Shown here: piece by piece, positions 16,751 to 25,528 of the stretch
Position numbering within the stretch: the first letter of the stretch is position 1
Layout: each line of letters begins with the position of its first letter
Assembly (NCBI RefSeq): GCF_965277665.1
Contig: NZ_OZ255835.1
Span: 1,674,001-1,738,000 of the forward strand
DNA: 64,000 nucleotides
Source of the DNA: Lichenicoccus sp965277665
Lineage (GTDB): Bacteria > Pseudomonadota > Alphaproteobacteria > Acetobacterales > Acetobacteraceae
Direction: 5' to 3'
Position numbers and translations under genes: made by a program
The notes under the pieces: model-generated
Seen by the model: only the letters and a program-made list of their open reading frames with translations
What the model was told of the DNA's origin: nothing
The model's database searches: none

Positions 16751-18375
16751 GCGGCGCCACGCTCGCCTCGGATGTCGGTATCGCGGACGCCTTCCTGGAC
16801 CATCACCTCACCCTGCACCCGGTAGATGCAACCTTCATGGGCATCCGCGGCTACGACCGGATGCTGCCACGTGCCGATGCCGGAGTGGCCGCCGAGGAGC
16901 GGCGCTCGATCACCGCCTTGCGTGCGCGCCTCGCGCGGGAAACCAGGGACACAAACGCCGCCCGTATCGATGCGCGCATGATCACCGGCGAACTCGATGT
17001 CGCCGAGGCGGCGCTCGATGCGCGGCCCCGCTGGCACAACCCGGCCTGGTTCACCGGGGAGGCGGCCTTCGGTCTCATCAGCCTGCTGCTGCCGCAGGCG
17101 GCCCCCTACGATCCCGAAGCCATCGCTGCCCGGCTGGACGCCATTCCCGACTTCCTTGCCGACGGGCGGGCGCGGCTGCGCGAGCGCGGACGGGCACCCG
17201 CCGGCTGGTGCGAGCGGGCGCGACGGGAGGCGCGCGCAAGCGCGAGTTTCCTCGCCTCGGGCCTGACGTTGCACGAGACGTGGCGCACCGACTGGCACGA
17301 GCCTGCCAAGGCCGCGGCGGAGGCTTTCGAGGCGTTCGCCAGCAGCCTGGATCAGCTCGACCCATGCGATGCGGCGGCAGGCGCTGCCCACCTCGACCTT
17401 GTCATGCGTGCCCAGCACGGGCTCGATGCGGGTCCGGTGGCCCTGGCGGCGGCGGCGCAGGCCGCCTTCGAGCGGCTGACGCTTGAGCTGGAGGAGGATG
17501 CCAGGGCCTTCGGCCCAGGTCAGGAGTGGCAGCACATCACGGCGGGTCTGGGGGAGCGCTTTCCGGCCCACCCGGACGACGTAGTGTCGCGCTACCGGCA
17601 CTGGCACGAGGAGGCCCAGCAGCAGGCGGCAAGCCTTGTGACGCCGGCCCTGGAATACGGTCTCGACTACCGCCCACTTTCATCGCCCTTCCAGCAGGTC
17701 GCGGCCGAGATGTACTTCCTGTTCTACCGGTCTCCGCCTCCGGCGGCTGCCGGGACGGGCAGCGTCTACTGGGTGATGCCGTCGGCTGGCGACGCGCAGG
17801 CCTATCTGCGCAGCCAGAACGAGTCGCTCGTGAAGCTGGTGCACGCAGTGCATCATGGCAGCATCGGCCACCACACCCACAACGCGCGCGCGCGGACAGC
17901 GGGCAGCGTGCTGGCGCGGGTTGCCGGCACGGACTGCGCCCTCGGGATCGCGTTCCTCTCCGGGGGCATGGCGGTGGAAGGCTGGGCCTGCCACGCCGAG
18001 GACCTGATGGCGGAGGTGCCCGGCTTCTACGATCCGGCAGAGCTTCTGCTGCTCAAGCAGTACGAGCGACGCAACGCTGCAAGCGTGCTGGTGGATGTCC
18101 GGCTTCACTTGCGCATATGGAGTGAGGCGGAAGCCGAGCGCTTCTACCGTGATGAGGCCGGGTTCCCTCCGCAGCGCGCACGCGCCGAGGTGGTCCGCAA
18201 CACCATGTTCCCGGGAAGCCGCCTGATGTACTGGGCGGGCGTGGAAGCGATCCGCGCCCTGCGCCGGCGGTGGCGAGGCGACACCCGGTCGTTCCACGAC
18301 ACGCTGCTTCAGTTTGGCCATGTGCCGATGGCAGCGATCGAGGAGTCGATGGCAGGTCACGGCCTGCTGAAGTGA
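16747..18375 (+). CDS. DUF885-like protein with altered active-site motif (HHGSIGHH)
   Basis: This 542-residue protein has the DUF885 layout: all-helical, a YFLFYRSPPP-type segment, a central His motif, then GMAVEGWACHAEDL and a closing FGHVPMAAIEESM. The usual HE-x-x-PGHH is replaced by HHGSIGHH at residues 369-376, so the catalytic Glu position is His. Glu411 in EGWACHAED remains. Either its metal chemistry differs or it has lost activity and acts as a partner of the first DUF885 protein. It has no signal peptide. Its ends overlap both neighbours by 4 bp (ATGA, GTGA). Confidence 0.7.
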   Translation: MSGATLASDVGIADAFLDHHLTLHPVDATFMGIRGYDRMLPRADAGVAAEERRSITALRARLARETRDTNAARIDARMITGELDVAEAALDARPRWHNPAWFTGEAAFGLISLLLPQAAPYDPEAIAARLDAIPDFLADGRARLRERGRAPAGWCERARREARASASFLASGLTLHETWRTDWHEPAKAAAEAFEAFASSLDQLDPCDAAAGAAHLDLVMRAQHGLDAGPVALAAAAQAAFERLTLELEEDARAFGPGQEWQHITAGLGERFPAHPDDVVSRYRHWHEEAQQQAASLVTPALEYGLDYRPLSSPFQQVAAEMYFLFYRSPPPAAAGTGSVYWVMPSAGDAQAYLRSQNESLVKLVHAVHHGSIGHHTHNARARTAGSVLARVAGTDCALGIAFLSGGMAVEGWACHAEDLMAEVPGFYDPAELLLLKQYERRNAASVLVDVRLHLRIWSEAEAERFYRDEAGFPPQRARAEVVRNTMFPGSRLMYWAGVEAIRALRRRWRGDTRSFHDTLLQFGHVPMAAIEESMAGHGLLK

Positions 18376-19385
18376 CGGAGCCTCCGCTCGAGCCGCCGGT
18401 GCTCGAGGTGCGCAACCTGGTCAGTGCCTTCCGCACCAGGTCCGGCTGGTTTCGAGCGGTTGATGGGGTCAGTCTCGAGATCCCCCGTGGCCGGACTGTC
18501 GCACTGGTGGGAGAGAGCGGATCGGGAAAGTCCGCCACCACCCTTTCGATCATGGGCCTGCTCAAGCCGCCGTACGCGCGCATCGCCTCAGGGCAGATCC
18601 TGTTCCGGAGCCGCGAGGGCACGATCCGGGACCTGGCGCGCCTCGATGACCGGTCGATGCGGGCGCTGCGCGGTAACGAGATCGGCATGGTCTTCCAGGA
18701 TCCGATGACCAGCCTGAACCCGACGCAGACAGTCGGATGGCAGATCGCCGAGACCCTGCGCCTGCACCGGCGCATCTCAGCGCGAGCCGCCGCGGCCGAG
18801 GCAGTGCGTCTGCTCGGCCTTGTCGAGATCGCCGATGCATCCCGGCGCGCCGAGAGCTACCCGCACCACCTGTCGGGAGGCATGCGCCAGCGGGTCATGA
18901 TCGCGATGGCGCTCGCCTGCAAGCCGACACTGCTGCTGGCCGACGAGCCCACGACCGCACTGGACGTCACCGTGCAGGCCCAGATCCTCAGGCTGATCCG
19001 GGGTCTGCAGGACGAACTCGGGATGGGCGTGCTGTTCATCACGCACGACATGGGCGTGGTGGCAGAGATCGCCGACCGGGTGGAGGTCATGTATGCCGGC
19101 CAGGTGGTCGAGTCCGCGCCGGTAACGACCTTGTTCGACGCACCGCGTCATCCCTACACGCAGGCGTTGATGCGCAGCCTTCCGGGCCTGCAGCGCAGCA
19201 TCGGGCCACGGCGAAGGCTTCCCGTCATTCCCGGCTCGCTCGAGCATGCGCGTGAATCGACCGGTTGCCGCTTCGCCGACCGGTGCGGGTTCACGGAAGC
19301 TGCCTGCCGGGCTGCGGTACCTCAGGTGGCGCAGCTCTCCGCGGTTCACCAGGCGCGCTGCCTGCGCTCGCAGGAGCTGGCATGA
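18372..19385 (+). CDS. ABC transporter ATP-binding protein, DppD-like
   Basis: This is the first ATPase of the island's peptide-type importer, 337 residues from the GTG at 18372, which overlaps the DUF885 stop. Walker A (GESGSGKSAT), the ABC signature (LSGGMRQR) and Walker B (LLLADEPTTALD) are all intact. The C-terminal oligopeptide extension with HPYTQALMRSLPG and the Cys-bearing GCRFADRCGF is typical of DppD/OppD, where it can hold an Fe-S cluster or structural cysteines. It pairs with the next gene to power the permeases at 10305-12129. Confidence 0.93.
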   Translation: MTEPPLEPPVLEVRNLVSAFRTRSGWFRAVDGVSLEIPRGRTVALVGESGSGKSATTLSIMGLLKPPYARIASGQILFRSREGTIRDLARLDDRSMRALRGNEIGMVFQDPMTSLNPTQTVGWQIAETLRLHRRISARAAAAEAVRLLGLVEIADASRRAESYPHHLSGGMRQRVMIAMALACKPTLLLADEPTTALDVTVQAQILRLIRGLQDELGMGVLFITHDMGVVAEIADRVEVMYAGQVVESAPVTTLFDAPRHPYTQALMRSLPGLQRSIGPRRRLPVIPGSLEHARESTGCRFADRCGFTEAACRAAVPQVAQLSAVHQARCLRSQELA

Positions 19386-20308
19386 CCGAGGCGATCCTCC
19401 AGGTACGGGATCTCGAGGTAACGTTCCCCGGCGAGAGCCTGCTGCCGTGGCGGCGACCACCGCCATTCCATGCAGTGCGCCATGCGAGCTTCGACGTGAG
19501 TCGGCGCGAGATTGTCGGCCTGGTCGGCGAGTCCGGCTCCGGGAAGACCACCCTGTCGCGGGCTCTGCTGCGGTTGCAGCCGATCTCCTCGGGCTCGATC
19601 GATTTCGATGGTCTTGATCTGCTGGCGCTGGACAGGGCCGGCATGGCGCGCCTGCGCCGGCGGATGCAGGTGATCTTCCAGGACCCCTATACCAGCCTCA
19701 ACCCGCGCATGACTGCCGGACGCAACGTTGCGGAAGGCATGCTGCTCCAGCGCGCTTGCAACCGTGTGGAGGCCATCGACCGAGCCGTGGCCCTGCTGCG
19801 GCAGGTGGGGCTCCCCGCGGACGCGGCCCGGCGCTATCCGCACGAATTCTCCGGCGGGCAGCGCCAGCGTATCGGGATCGCGCGCGCGCTCGCCGTCGAA
19901 CCCGAGTTCCTGATCGCTGACGAGCCGGTGTCCGCGCTCGACATGTCGATACAGGCACAGATCCTCAACCTGCTCCTGGAACAGCAGGAGCAACGCGGTC
20001 TTTCGGTTCTTTTCATTGGGCACGACCTGTCCGTGATCCGGCAGGTCTGCGACCGGGTCATTGTCATGTGCCGCGGGAGCATCGTCGAGATCGCCCTGAC
20101 CGAGGCGCTGTTCAACCAGCCAATGCACCCCTACACGCAGAGCCTGCTCGAGGCGGTGCCGGTGGCGCATCCAACGCTCCGCCGTCCTGTGGCAAAGGGC
20201 ATCGCCCAGCGGTGGGTTCCGGTCGAAACGGGCTCCGCGTTGCCACTACCCATGCGGGTTTGCGATCCCGGTCACCTCGTTGCCGAATTCGCCCTCTGCA
20301 GTGACTAG
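19382..20308 (+). CDS. ABC transporter ATP-binding protein, DppF-like
   Basis: This is the second ATPase of the importer, 308 residues from the ATG at 19382 (ATGA overlap). Walker A (GESGSGKTTLS), a Q-loop (VIFQDPYTSLNPRM), the signature (FSGGQRQRIGIARAL) and Walker B (FLIADEPVSALD) are present. The C-terminus is shorter than in the first ATPase and lacks its Cys motif, the normal DppD/DppF difference. It is the last gene of the second cargo operon; the TonB receptor starts about 200 bp later. Confidence 0.93.
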   Translation: MTEAILQVRDLEVTFPGESLLPWRRPPPFHAVRHASFDVSRREIVGLVGESGSGKTTLSRALLRLQPISSGSIDFDGLDLLALDRAGMARLRRRMQVIFQDPYTSLNPRMTAGRNVAEGMLLQRACNRVEAIDRAVALLRQVGLPADAARRYPHEFSGGQRQRIGIARALAVEPEFLIADEPVSALDMSIQAQILNLLLEQQEQRGLSVLFIGHDLSVIRQVCDRVIVMCRGSIVEIALTEALFNQPMHPYTQSLLEAVPVAHPTLRRPVAKGIAQRWVPVETGSALPLPMRVCDPGHLVAEFALCSD

Positions 20309-20404
20309 CAGCCTCTTGATGCCCGACAGGCGGGAGACTGCAGAGCTTAGCCGCATGCGCTGGGCTCATGTTGCAAGAAGGTAATGTGAGCTTGCGCCTC
20401 GTGC

Positions 20405-20427
20405 AGTGAATTGAGTGAATTGAGTGA
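20405..20427 (+). repeat. Short tandem repeat AGTGAATTG x2.5 upstream of the TonB receptor
   Basis: Two head-to-tail copies of the 9-mer AGTGAATTG are followed by a partial third copy. They lie about 80 bp before the receptor start in the 197-bp gap after the ATPase gene. It could be a regulator half-site array or simple slippage; nothing decides between them. Confidence 0.4.
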
Positions 20428-20505
20428 GAGGAAGGGAACTTTTTCGGAGAGCAGGCGAGCTCCCGGCTGGCTCCAATCCTCAAGTCAAGCAAGGAGCTCC
20501 GCGCA

Positions 20506-23334
20506 ATGCCGGCCTGTCCTCCAGCGTTCCATGGAAATAAGCCCGGCGACATAGTCATGCGCGTCAATCGCCACGGCATCATCGCGCACCGCCGGCAGCT
20601 TGCAGCGTCCGTTGCCCTGGTCTCGTTGCTGGGAGCCGCACCGACGCTGGCACAGACTGCCGGGACACAGCCTGGACAGCAGGGGACGGCTGCAAACCAG
20701 AATGCTGCCGCGGCAATTCCGCCCGCGGGGGATAGGCCTTCCGGACCAAGCGAGAGCATCACGGTGCGCGCACAGCGGAGGCTGCTCAAGGAGAAGGACT
20801 CGCCGAGTGCCGTGACCGAGCTCGGGGCGGCGCAGATCGCGCAGACCGGGGTACAGGGCAGCGTGGCGACCCTGCTTCGCGCAGCGCCCTCCGTCTACGT
20901 GTACCAGTCCGGGATCGGCAACAACGAGCCGGTGCTCTCGATCCGAGGAACACGCGGCCTTGAGACGGCGCAGACGCTCGACGACGTGCCGATGCAGGAT
21001 CTGCTCAACGGCGGCTCCGGGAGCTACCTGCAGAACGTCATCGGCGGACGCTTCAACCTCGACCAGATCGGCGGGGTGTCGATCTATCCCGGTGTGGCTT
21101 ATCCCGACAAGAACACCTTCGGGACGATCGGAGGAACAATCGCCTACAACACGCTGCGCCCGACCGATGACCGATCTGCCGACGCCTTTGGCTCGATTGG
21201 CTCGTTTGGGACCTACAACGAAGGCTTCGAGCTGAACTCGGGACGCCTGAACGGCTTCCTCGGCACGGGCGACGATGCCCCGAAGTTCCTCCTGAAATAC
21301 TCGAACCTCCAGACGAACGGCTATATCGACTACACGCCGGCCCGCTACAACAACATGCTCTTCGCCATCGACAAGCCCTACGACCAGGGGCTGTCCAAGG
21401 TGCAGGCCACGGTCCTCTACAACACCGGCAGCGGCCTCTACTCCTTCGAGCCGGTACCACTTCCCTATCTGGAGCAGAACGGGACCTACAGCAACTACTC
21501 CCCCGACCAGCTCTTCGACCGCCAGGAGAACGACTATCTCAGCGTCATCCTTAAGGACGACACCTATGTCAACGACTACCTGAACTTCGGGCTGACGACA
21601 TTCTACCTGCATTCCGACACGGAGAACACGAGCTACGGCAACCCGAGCGTCTTCACCACACCCGGCATCCCCGGTTCGGCGACAATCGATGGCGCGGCAC
21701 CCCTCAACCAGAACATCGCAGGCTTCGGCCAGCAGTCGGGATACTCGCCGGGCGGCCTCTACTACAACCCGCTGACATTCAACTACAACGGGAACGCCGC
21801 GTATCCCCCCGGCACTGCCGCATGCCCGGCAAGCGTCGCTGCCGAATGGGCCAAGATCGGCCAGGTCAGCCCGTGCGGCTACAATGCCCTGCTGTCCAGG
21901 ACGCACAACGACACGTACGGCATCCAGCCGCGCTTCACCGTCACACTGCCCGAGGTCTTCGGGATCGCGAACACGATCAAGGGCGGCGCGCTGGTCGCAA
22001 ACGAGACGCAGCCGAACTCGCTCTACTACGCCGGCGGCACGCCGGACGTCCCCCAGACCGCAGGCAACATGGTCAGCGGCGCCGGGTTCCCGGGATCTGA
22101 CCAGGGCAACGTTCAGAGGACGATCTATCTGGGCTACCTGCAGGACAAGATCGACTTCCTGCAGAACACGCTCCACATGACACCCGGCCTCACCTTCGAG
22201 GGGACGGCTTCCAGCTTCGTGGGCGGGGACGTGTTCGGCGGAACGCCGTCGAAAGCCCTTGAGGCCGAGCCCTACTGCCAGGCCGGCAATTCGTGCAACT
22301 TCGGAAGCTTCAAGGCGACCAAGTGGGACCGGGATCTGCTGCCGTTCTTCAACGTTAGCTATGATCTCGACAAGCTGCTTCCGGCGGCAAAGGGCGTCTC
22401 GCTCTATGCCAGCTACGGCGAGTCCGCATTGTTCGCGCCTGTCACGGACTTCGGCCCAAACCTCACCGGCGGTCCGCCGAGTGCCTCGATCGTCCACCTC
22501 TACGAAGGCGGGGTGAAGTACAACATCTCGGATCTTGTTCTGTCCGCAGACTACTTCTACCAGAAGGTCGACCGGGATTACGGATTCTTCGTCTACCAGT
22601 CCGGCCCTCTGAGCGGAGATGAAGTCTACACCAACGACGGCGAGCGCGAATTCAAGGGCGTGGAGGCGGCAGCAACCTGGCAGGTCAACCGCCAATGGCA
22701 GCTCTTTGCCAACGTCTCCCACACGCTGGCCAAGTATCTCGCGACGTCGCTGGCCTACGTCACCGTCCAGGAGGATCAGTTCGGGATCGCCACCAAGGGA
22801 TCGCCGATCACCGGTGTGCCGGACTGGCTCTCGACGTTCGGCGTCGATTACAATCACCGGAACCTGGCTCTGCAAGGAGATGATTTTAATATCCGCTTCG
22901 AAGGCCAGTATACCGGCCACCAGTCCACCACCTATGACCTGATCGGCACGGAGAATGTCGGGCTGATCCCCGGCATCACCGCGAAGCCCGGGTCGTATAC
23001 GTACTACAGCGCGTTGCAGGGAGACACGACCTACGACCCGCACGGGGGAATCAGCCCCTTCGTGATCTTCAACCTGGACCTCAACTACAAGGTTCCAGTC
23101 AGGAATATCGGGCCGCTCAAGACGCTCGGGTTCGACCTGAACGTCCTGAACCTCTTCAACAACAGGTATTTCCAGTACTACTATCAGCAGATTGTTCCGA
23201 CTAACTGCGGCACTCTCAAGAGTGGTCCCTTCGCCGGCAAGCAGGCCAGCCTCTACAGCTGCACCCCGCAGTTCGCTGACGGAATACCAGGCGAGCCGTT
23301 CGCCATCACGTTCACGGCTACGGCCCACTTCTGA
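20506..23334 (+). CDS. TonB-dependent outer-membrane receptor
   Basis: This is a 942-residue TonB-dependent receptor. A signal peptide (hydrophobic core ASVALVSLLGAAPTLAQ) is preceded by a long basic leader. The plug domain follows at about residues 85-210, with SPSAVTELGAAQI, LSIRGTRG and the GTIGGTIAYNT block. The barrel ends in ITFTATAHF with the terminal Phe expected of outer-membrane proteins. I keep the ATG at 20506 because AAGGAG lies 9 bases upstream; the ATG at 20557 is an alternative. Placed directly after the importer genes, it should bring the same ligand across the outer membrane. The ligand (siderophore-like, peptide or other) is unknown. Confidence 0.92.
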   Translation: MPACPPAFHGNKPGDIVMRVNRHGIIAHRRQLAASVALVSLLGAAPTLAQTAGTQPGQQGTAANQNAAAAIPPAGDRPSGPSESITVRAQRRLLKEKDSPSAVTELGAAQIAQTGVQGSVATLLRAAPSVYVYQSGIGNNEPVLSIRGTRGLETAQTLDDVPMQDLLNGGSGSYLQNVIGGRFNLDQIGGVSIYPGVAYPDKNTFGTIGGTIAYNTLRPTDDRSADAFGSIGSFGTYNEGFELNSGRLNGFLGTGDDAPKFLLKYSNLQTNGYIDYTPARYNNMLFAIDKPYDQGLSKVQATVLYNTGSGLYSFEPVPLPYLEQNGTYSNYSPDQLFDRQENDYLSVILKDDTYVNDYLNFGLTTFYLHSDTENTSYGNPSVFTTPGIPGSATIDGAAPLNQNIAGFGQQSGYSPGGLYYNPLTFNYNGNAAYPPGTAACPASVAAEWAKIGQVSPCGYNALLSRTHNDTYGIQPRFTVTLPEVFGIANTIKGGALVANETQPNSLYYAGGTPDVPQTAGNMVSGAGFPGSDQGNVQRTIYLGYLQDKIDFLQNTLHMTPGLTFEGTASSFVGGDVFGGTPSKALEAEPYCQAGNSCNFGSFKATKWDRDLLPFFNVSYDLDKLLPAAKGVSLYASYGESALFAPVTDFGPNLTGGPPSASIVHLYEGGVKYNISDLVLSADYFYQKVDRDYGFFVYQSGPLSGDEVYTNDGEREFKGVEAAATWQVNRQWQLFANVSHTLAKYLATSLAYVTVQEDQFGIATKGSPITGVPDWLSTFGVDYNHRNLALQGDDFNIRFEGQYTGHQSTTYDLIGTENVGLIPGITAKPGSYTYYSALQGDTTYDPHGGISPFVIFNLDLNYKVPVRNIGPLKTLGFDLNVLNLFNNRYFQYYYQQIVPTNCGTLKSGPFAGKQASLYSCTPQFADGIPGEPFAITFTATAHF

Positions 23335-23379
23335 TCTGCATACACTGCGGACATCATCGCACGTCGCAGCCGGTCGTCA

Positions 23380-23411
23380 TCCAACATCGGGATCGACTGG
23401 GTGATGTTGGA
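23380..23411. repeat. 9-bp inverted repeat after the TonB receptor
   Basis: TCCAACATC (23380-23388) is the exact inverse of GATGTTGGA (23403-23411), with a 14-base spacer. It lies about 45 bp past the receptor stop. No T-run follows, so it is not a classical intrinsic terminator. It may still act as an RNA hairpin or as a binding site. The rest of the gap (23335-23587) holds nothing recognisable. Confidence 0.35.
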
Positions 23412-23587
23412 ATATCGACCTGAGCCACGACTTTCATTCTGCTGTCGCCAAGCCCTGCCTTGGGATCGGGACGCCAGAATGTGTCATTCTTTTTGACTTG
23501 TACCCAGCAGACCGCCTGCGCGTGACGCCGCTCAATCGCAGGGCTAGCCGCCCACGCGGACGGTCCATGAGGAAAAGCCGGAGGCCT

Positions 23588-24733
23588 TCAGAACGTCCTC
23601 GGGAGGACAAAAAACACTCCCCAGGCGTCCATAAGTTTACATCGTTTCTCGAAGAGATCACCACGTCTGTAGGCAGCCTCCACCTTGTCTCCTACGACGT
23701 GCGCCAGAGCTGCCTCTGCCACCTCATTTGAAACACTCGTCTGTTCGGCCGCCCAATCTCGAAATGTGCTTCTGAAGCCATGCACGGTGATGTGCCCCTG
23801 CCTCATGCGGCGCAGGACCATTGTCATCGACATAATCGACAGGGGCTTCCCTGGCGCAGCCCCCCGGAAGACGTAGGCGTCGCGTCTGTCTGTCTCCCGA
23901 AGTATTGCTGCCTTGAGCAACAGGGAGATCGCCGCGGTCGATAGCGGGACCCGGTGCTCACGTCGTGCCTTCATGCGGGTCGCCGGTATTGTTCAGACGA
24001 TGGCATCGAGATCGATCTCGCTCCAGGTCGCTCCGAGTGTCTCGCCGCTGCGCGCCGCAGTGAGAATGGTGAACTCGACGGCCATGGCCGAGATTCCGCC
24101 CGGCTCTCGCAGGCTCGACAGGAAGACCGGCGTCTCGGCCCACGGCAGTCCGGCATAATGGACCACAGGGGCAACTCGAGCCCGCGACAGCAGAAGCTTG
24201 ACGAGGTGGCCGCGCCAGCTTGCCGGGTTCTCTCCCGAGCGCGAGCCCATCGCCTTCGCGTAGTCGAGAATGCTTTCGAAGCGACCCCTGACACGGGCGG
24301 CGGTCTCGAACTTGGTGGCCCAGATCGGTTGCAGGGCAGCAAGAACGTGCCCCGTCGCGACGTTCGAGATCGGCACGTCGCCGAGGTACGGATGGACATA
24401 GGTGTCGAGCGTCGCAACCCACCTGAACGTTATCGGCTTGACGGCATCCTCCCGAACCCTCGCTTTCGCCTCCTCGACGCCCGCCCTGCGCTGCTCGACC
24501 GGATCTTGGCTTGCGCGTATCACCGCGCGCAGTTCGCGCACGCGCTGGCGGCCATCGGCCAGATCGACCTTGTCGTTGCCTCGTGCCCGGCCCAGCCCCG
24601 TTTCCCTGAGCCGGCCGCTGCGAGTGTATCGGAACACCCGGAAGGCCTTCTCGGGACCGCGAGCGAGAAGATACAGGCCGTCCCCGTCGCCGTATCAACC
24701 CGGCAGGGCGCGCTTGACCCTCTGTGCCGACAA
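23588..24733 (-). pseudogene. P4-type tyrosine integrase, inactivated by two stop codons
   Basis: One reading frame on the minus strand encodes a nearly whole DUF4102/P4-type integrase. The N-terminus reads LSAQRVKRALPG, then a TGA at 24695-24697, then YGDGDGLYLLARGPEKAF. The middle carries the first catalytic Arg (AARSGE) and ends EIDLDAIV; a second TGA at 23993-23995 follows, then TIPATRMKARREHRVPLS. Next come HGFRSTFRDW and ALAHVVGDKVEAAYRR with the remaining catalytic residues. From family memory these stops replace an Arg (CGA) and a Trp (TGG), each one transition away. About 20-25 residues appear deleted near ITFRWVATL. The start (TTG at 24733) is approximate. It reads away from the adjacent tRNA-Ser. 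Confidence 0.85.
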
Positions 24734-24758
24734 GCCCGGTGCCCGGACCGGCCTGACC

Positions 24759-24776
24759 GTCCCCTTGTCTGTCCCC
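24759..24776 (+). repeat. Paired GTCCCC motif, right copy (candidate integrase arm site)
   Basis: GTCCCCTTGTCTGTCCCC repeats the motif at 7142-7159 with 2 mismatches, again two GTCCCC hexamers 12 bp apart in the same orientation. It lies between the integrase start and the tRNA. Its presence near both island ends and nowhere else that I noticed supports the boundary call. Confidence 0.55.
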
Positions 24777-24904
24777 TCATCATCGTTGCGAACGAAAACA
24801 GCCGCAAGCGGACGGAGGCGGACACAAAATGGAGCTAAGGCATTGCAATGAGGGAAAAGTTTTGCAGGCCTGCGGATGATCACGGATCTTGGCGAACTGA
24901 GCGT

Positions 24905-24996
<92 letters not shown>

Positions 24997-25014
24997 GACG
25001 CACGCGGCGGGCGG

Positions 25015-25043
25015 GTTATAGAAGCCCGCCCCGCCCGGCGCAA
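25015..25043 (-). promoter_or_regulatory. Promoter for tRNA-Ser
   Basis: On the minus strand a TATAAC -10 box (25015-25020) lies 17 bases from TTGCGC (-35, 25038-25043). This would start transcription about 12 bases before the tRNA. The -10 is good and the -35 is weak, which is common in alphaproteobacteria. Confidence 0.6.
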
Positions 25044-25048
25044 TCCTG

Positions 25049-25076
25049 TTGACAGACGAAGGCGCCGCTCTATAAC
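25049..25076 (+). promoter_or_regulatory. Promoter for rplU-rpmA
   Basis: A consensus -35 TTGACA (25049-25054) and -10 TATAAC (25071-25076) are separated by 16 bases, about 120 bp upstream of rplU. Its -35 is only 5 bp from the -35 of the divergent tRNA-Ser promoter. Confidence 0.72.
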
Positions 25077-25196
25077 CCCCTCTCCCGCACCGGTTCCGCC
25101 GGGGCGTCGCCATGCCCGCATGGCCCATGACAAGAAGCGACTGAGGCACCCGGGTCCGGCATCCGGGAGCCTAGAGATCGGAAAGCAGAGACAAAG

Positions 25197-25511
25197 ATGT
25201 ACGCAGTCATCCGCACTGGCGGCAAGCAGTATCGCGTGGCCCCGCAGACCGTGCTCAAGGTCGAGAAACTCGATGTCGAGGCCGGCGCCACCGTGACCTT
25301 CTCCGAGGTGCTCGCCATCGGCGGCGAGGCGGGCACCAGCATCGGGGCGCCGTTCGTGCCCGGCGCCACCGTCACCGCGACGGTCGTGGCCCAGGACCGG
25401 CTCGATACGGTCATCATCTTCAAGAAGCGCCGCCGGCAGAACAGCCGCCGCCGCAACGGCCATCGCCAGCCGGTCACCGTGCTGCGCATCGCCGACATCA
25501 CCACCGCCTGA
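25197..25511 (+). CDS. rplU: 50S ribosomal protein L21
   Basis: This 104-residue protein begins MYAVIRTGGKQYRVAPQ and has the C-terminal basic block KKRRRQNSRRRNGHRQ, which binds 23S rRNA next to L20. Length is normal for the family. It is followed 17 bp later by rpmA, the universal L21-L27 pair. A strong sigma-70-type promoter lies upstream, leaving a 5' leader of roughly 110 nt. Confidence 0.98.
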   Translation: MYAVIRTGGKQYRVAPQTVLKVEKLDVEAGATVTFSEVLAIGGEAGTSIGAPFVPGATVTATVVAQDRLDTVIIFKKRRRQNSRRRNGHRQPVTVLRIADITTA

Positions 25512-25528
25512 GGCGAGGAGACTGACCC

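Noticed and set aside
20485..23328. A 947-codon open frame antisense to the TonB receptor
   Set aside because: High-GC codon bias leaves the opposite frame free of stops. The product has no domain, signal or motif, while the plus-strand frame is an unmistakable receptor.
23380..23411. Intrinsic terminator after the TonB receptor
   Set aside because: The stem is good but no T-run follows, so it is listed only as an inverted repeat.
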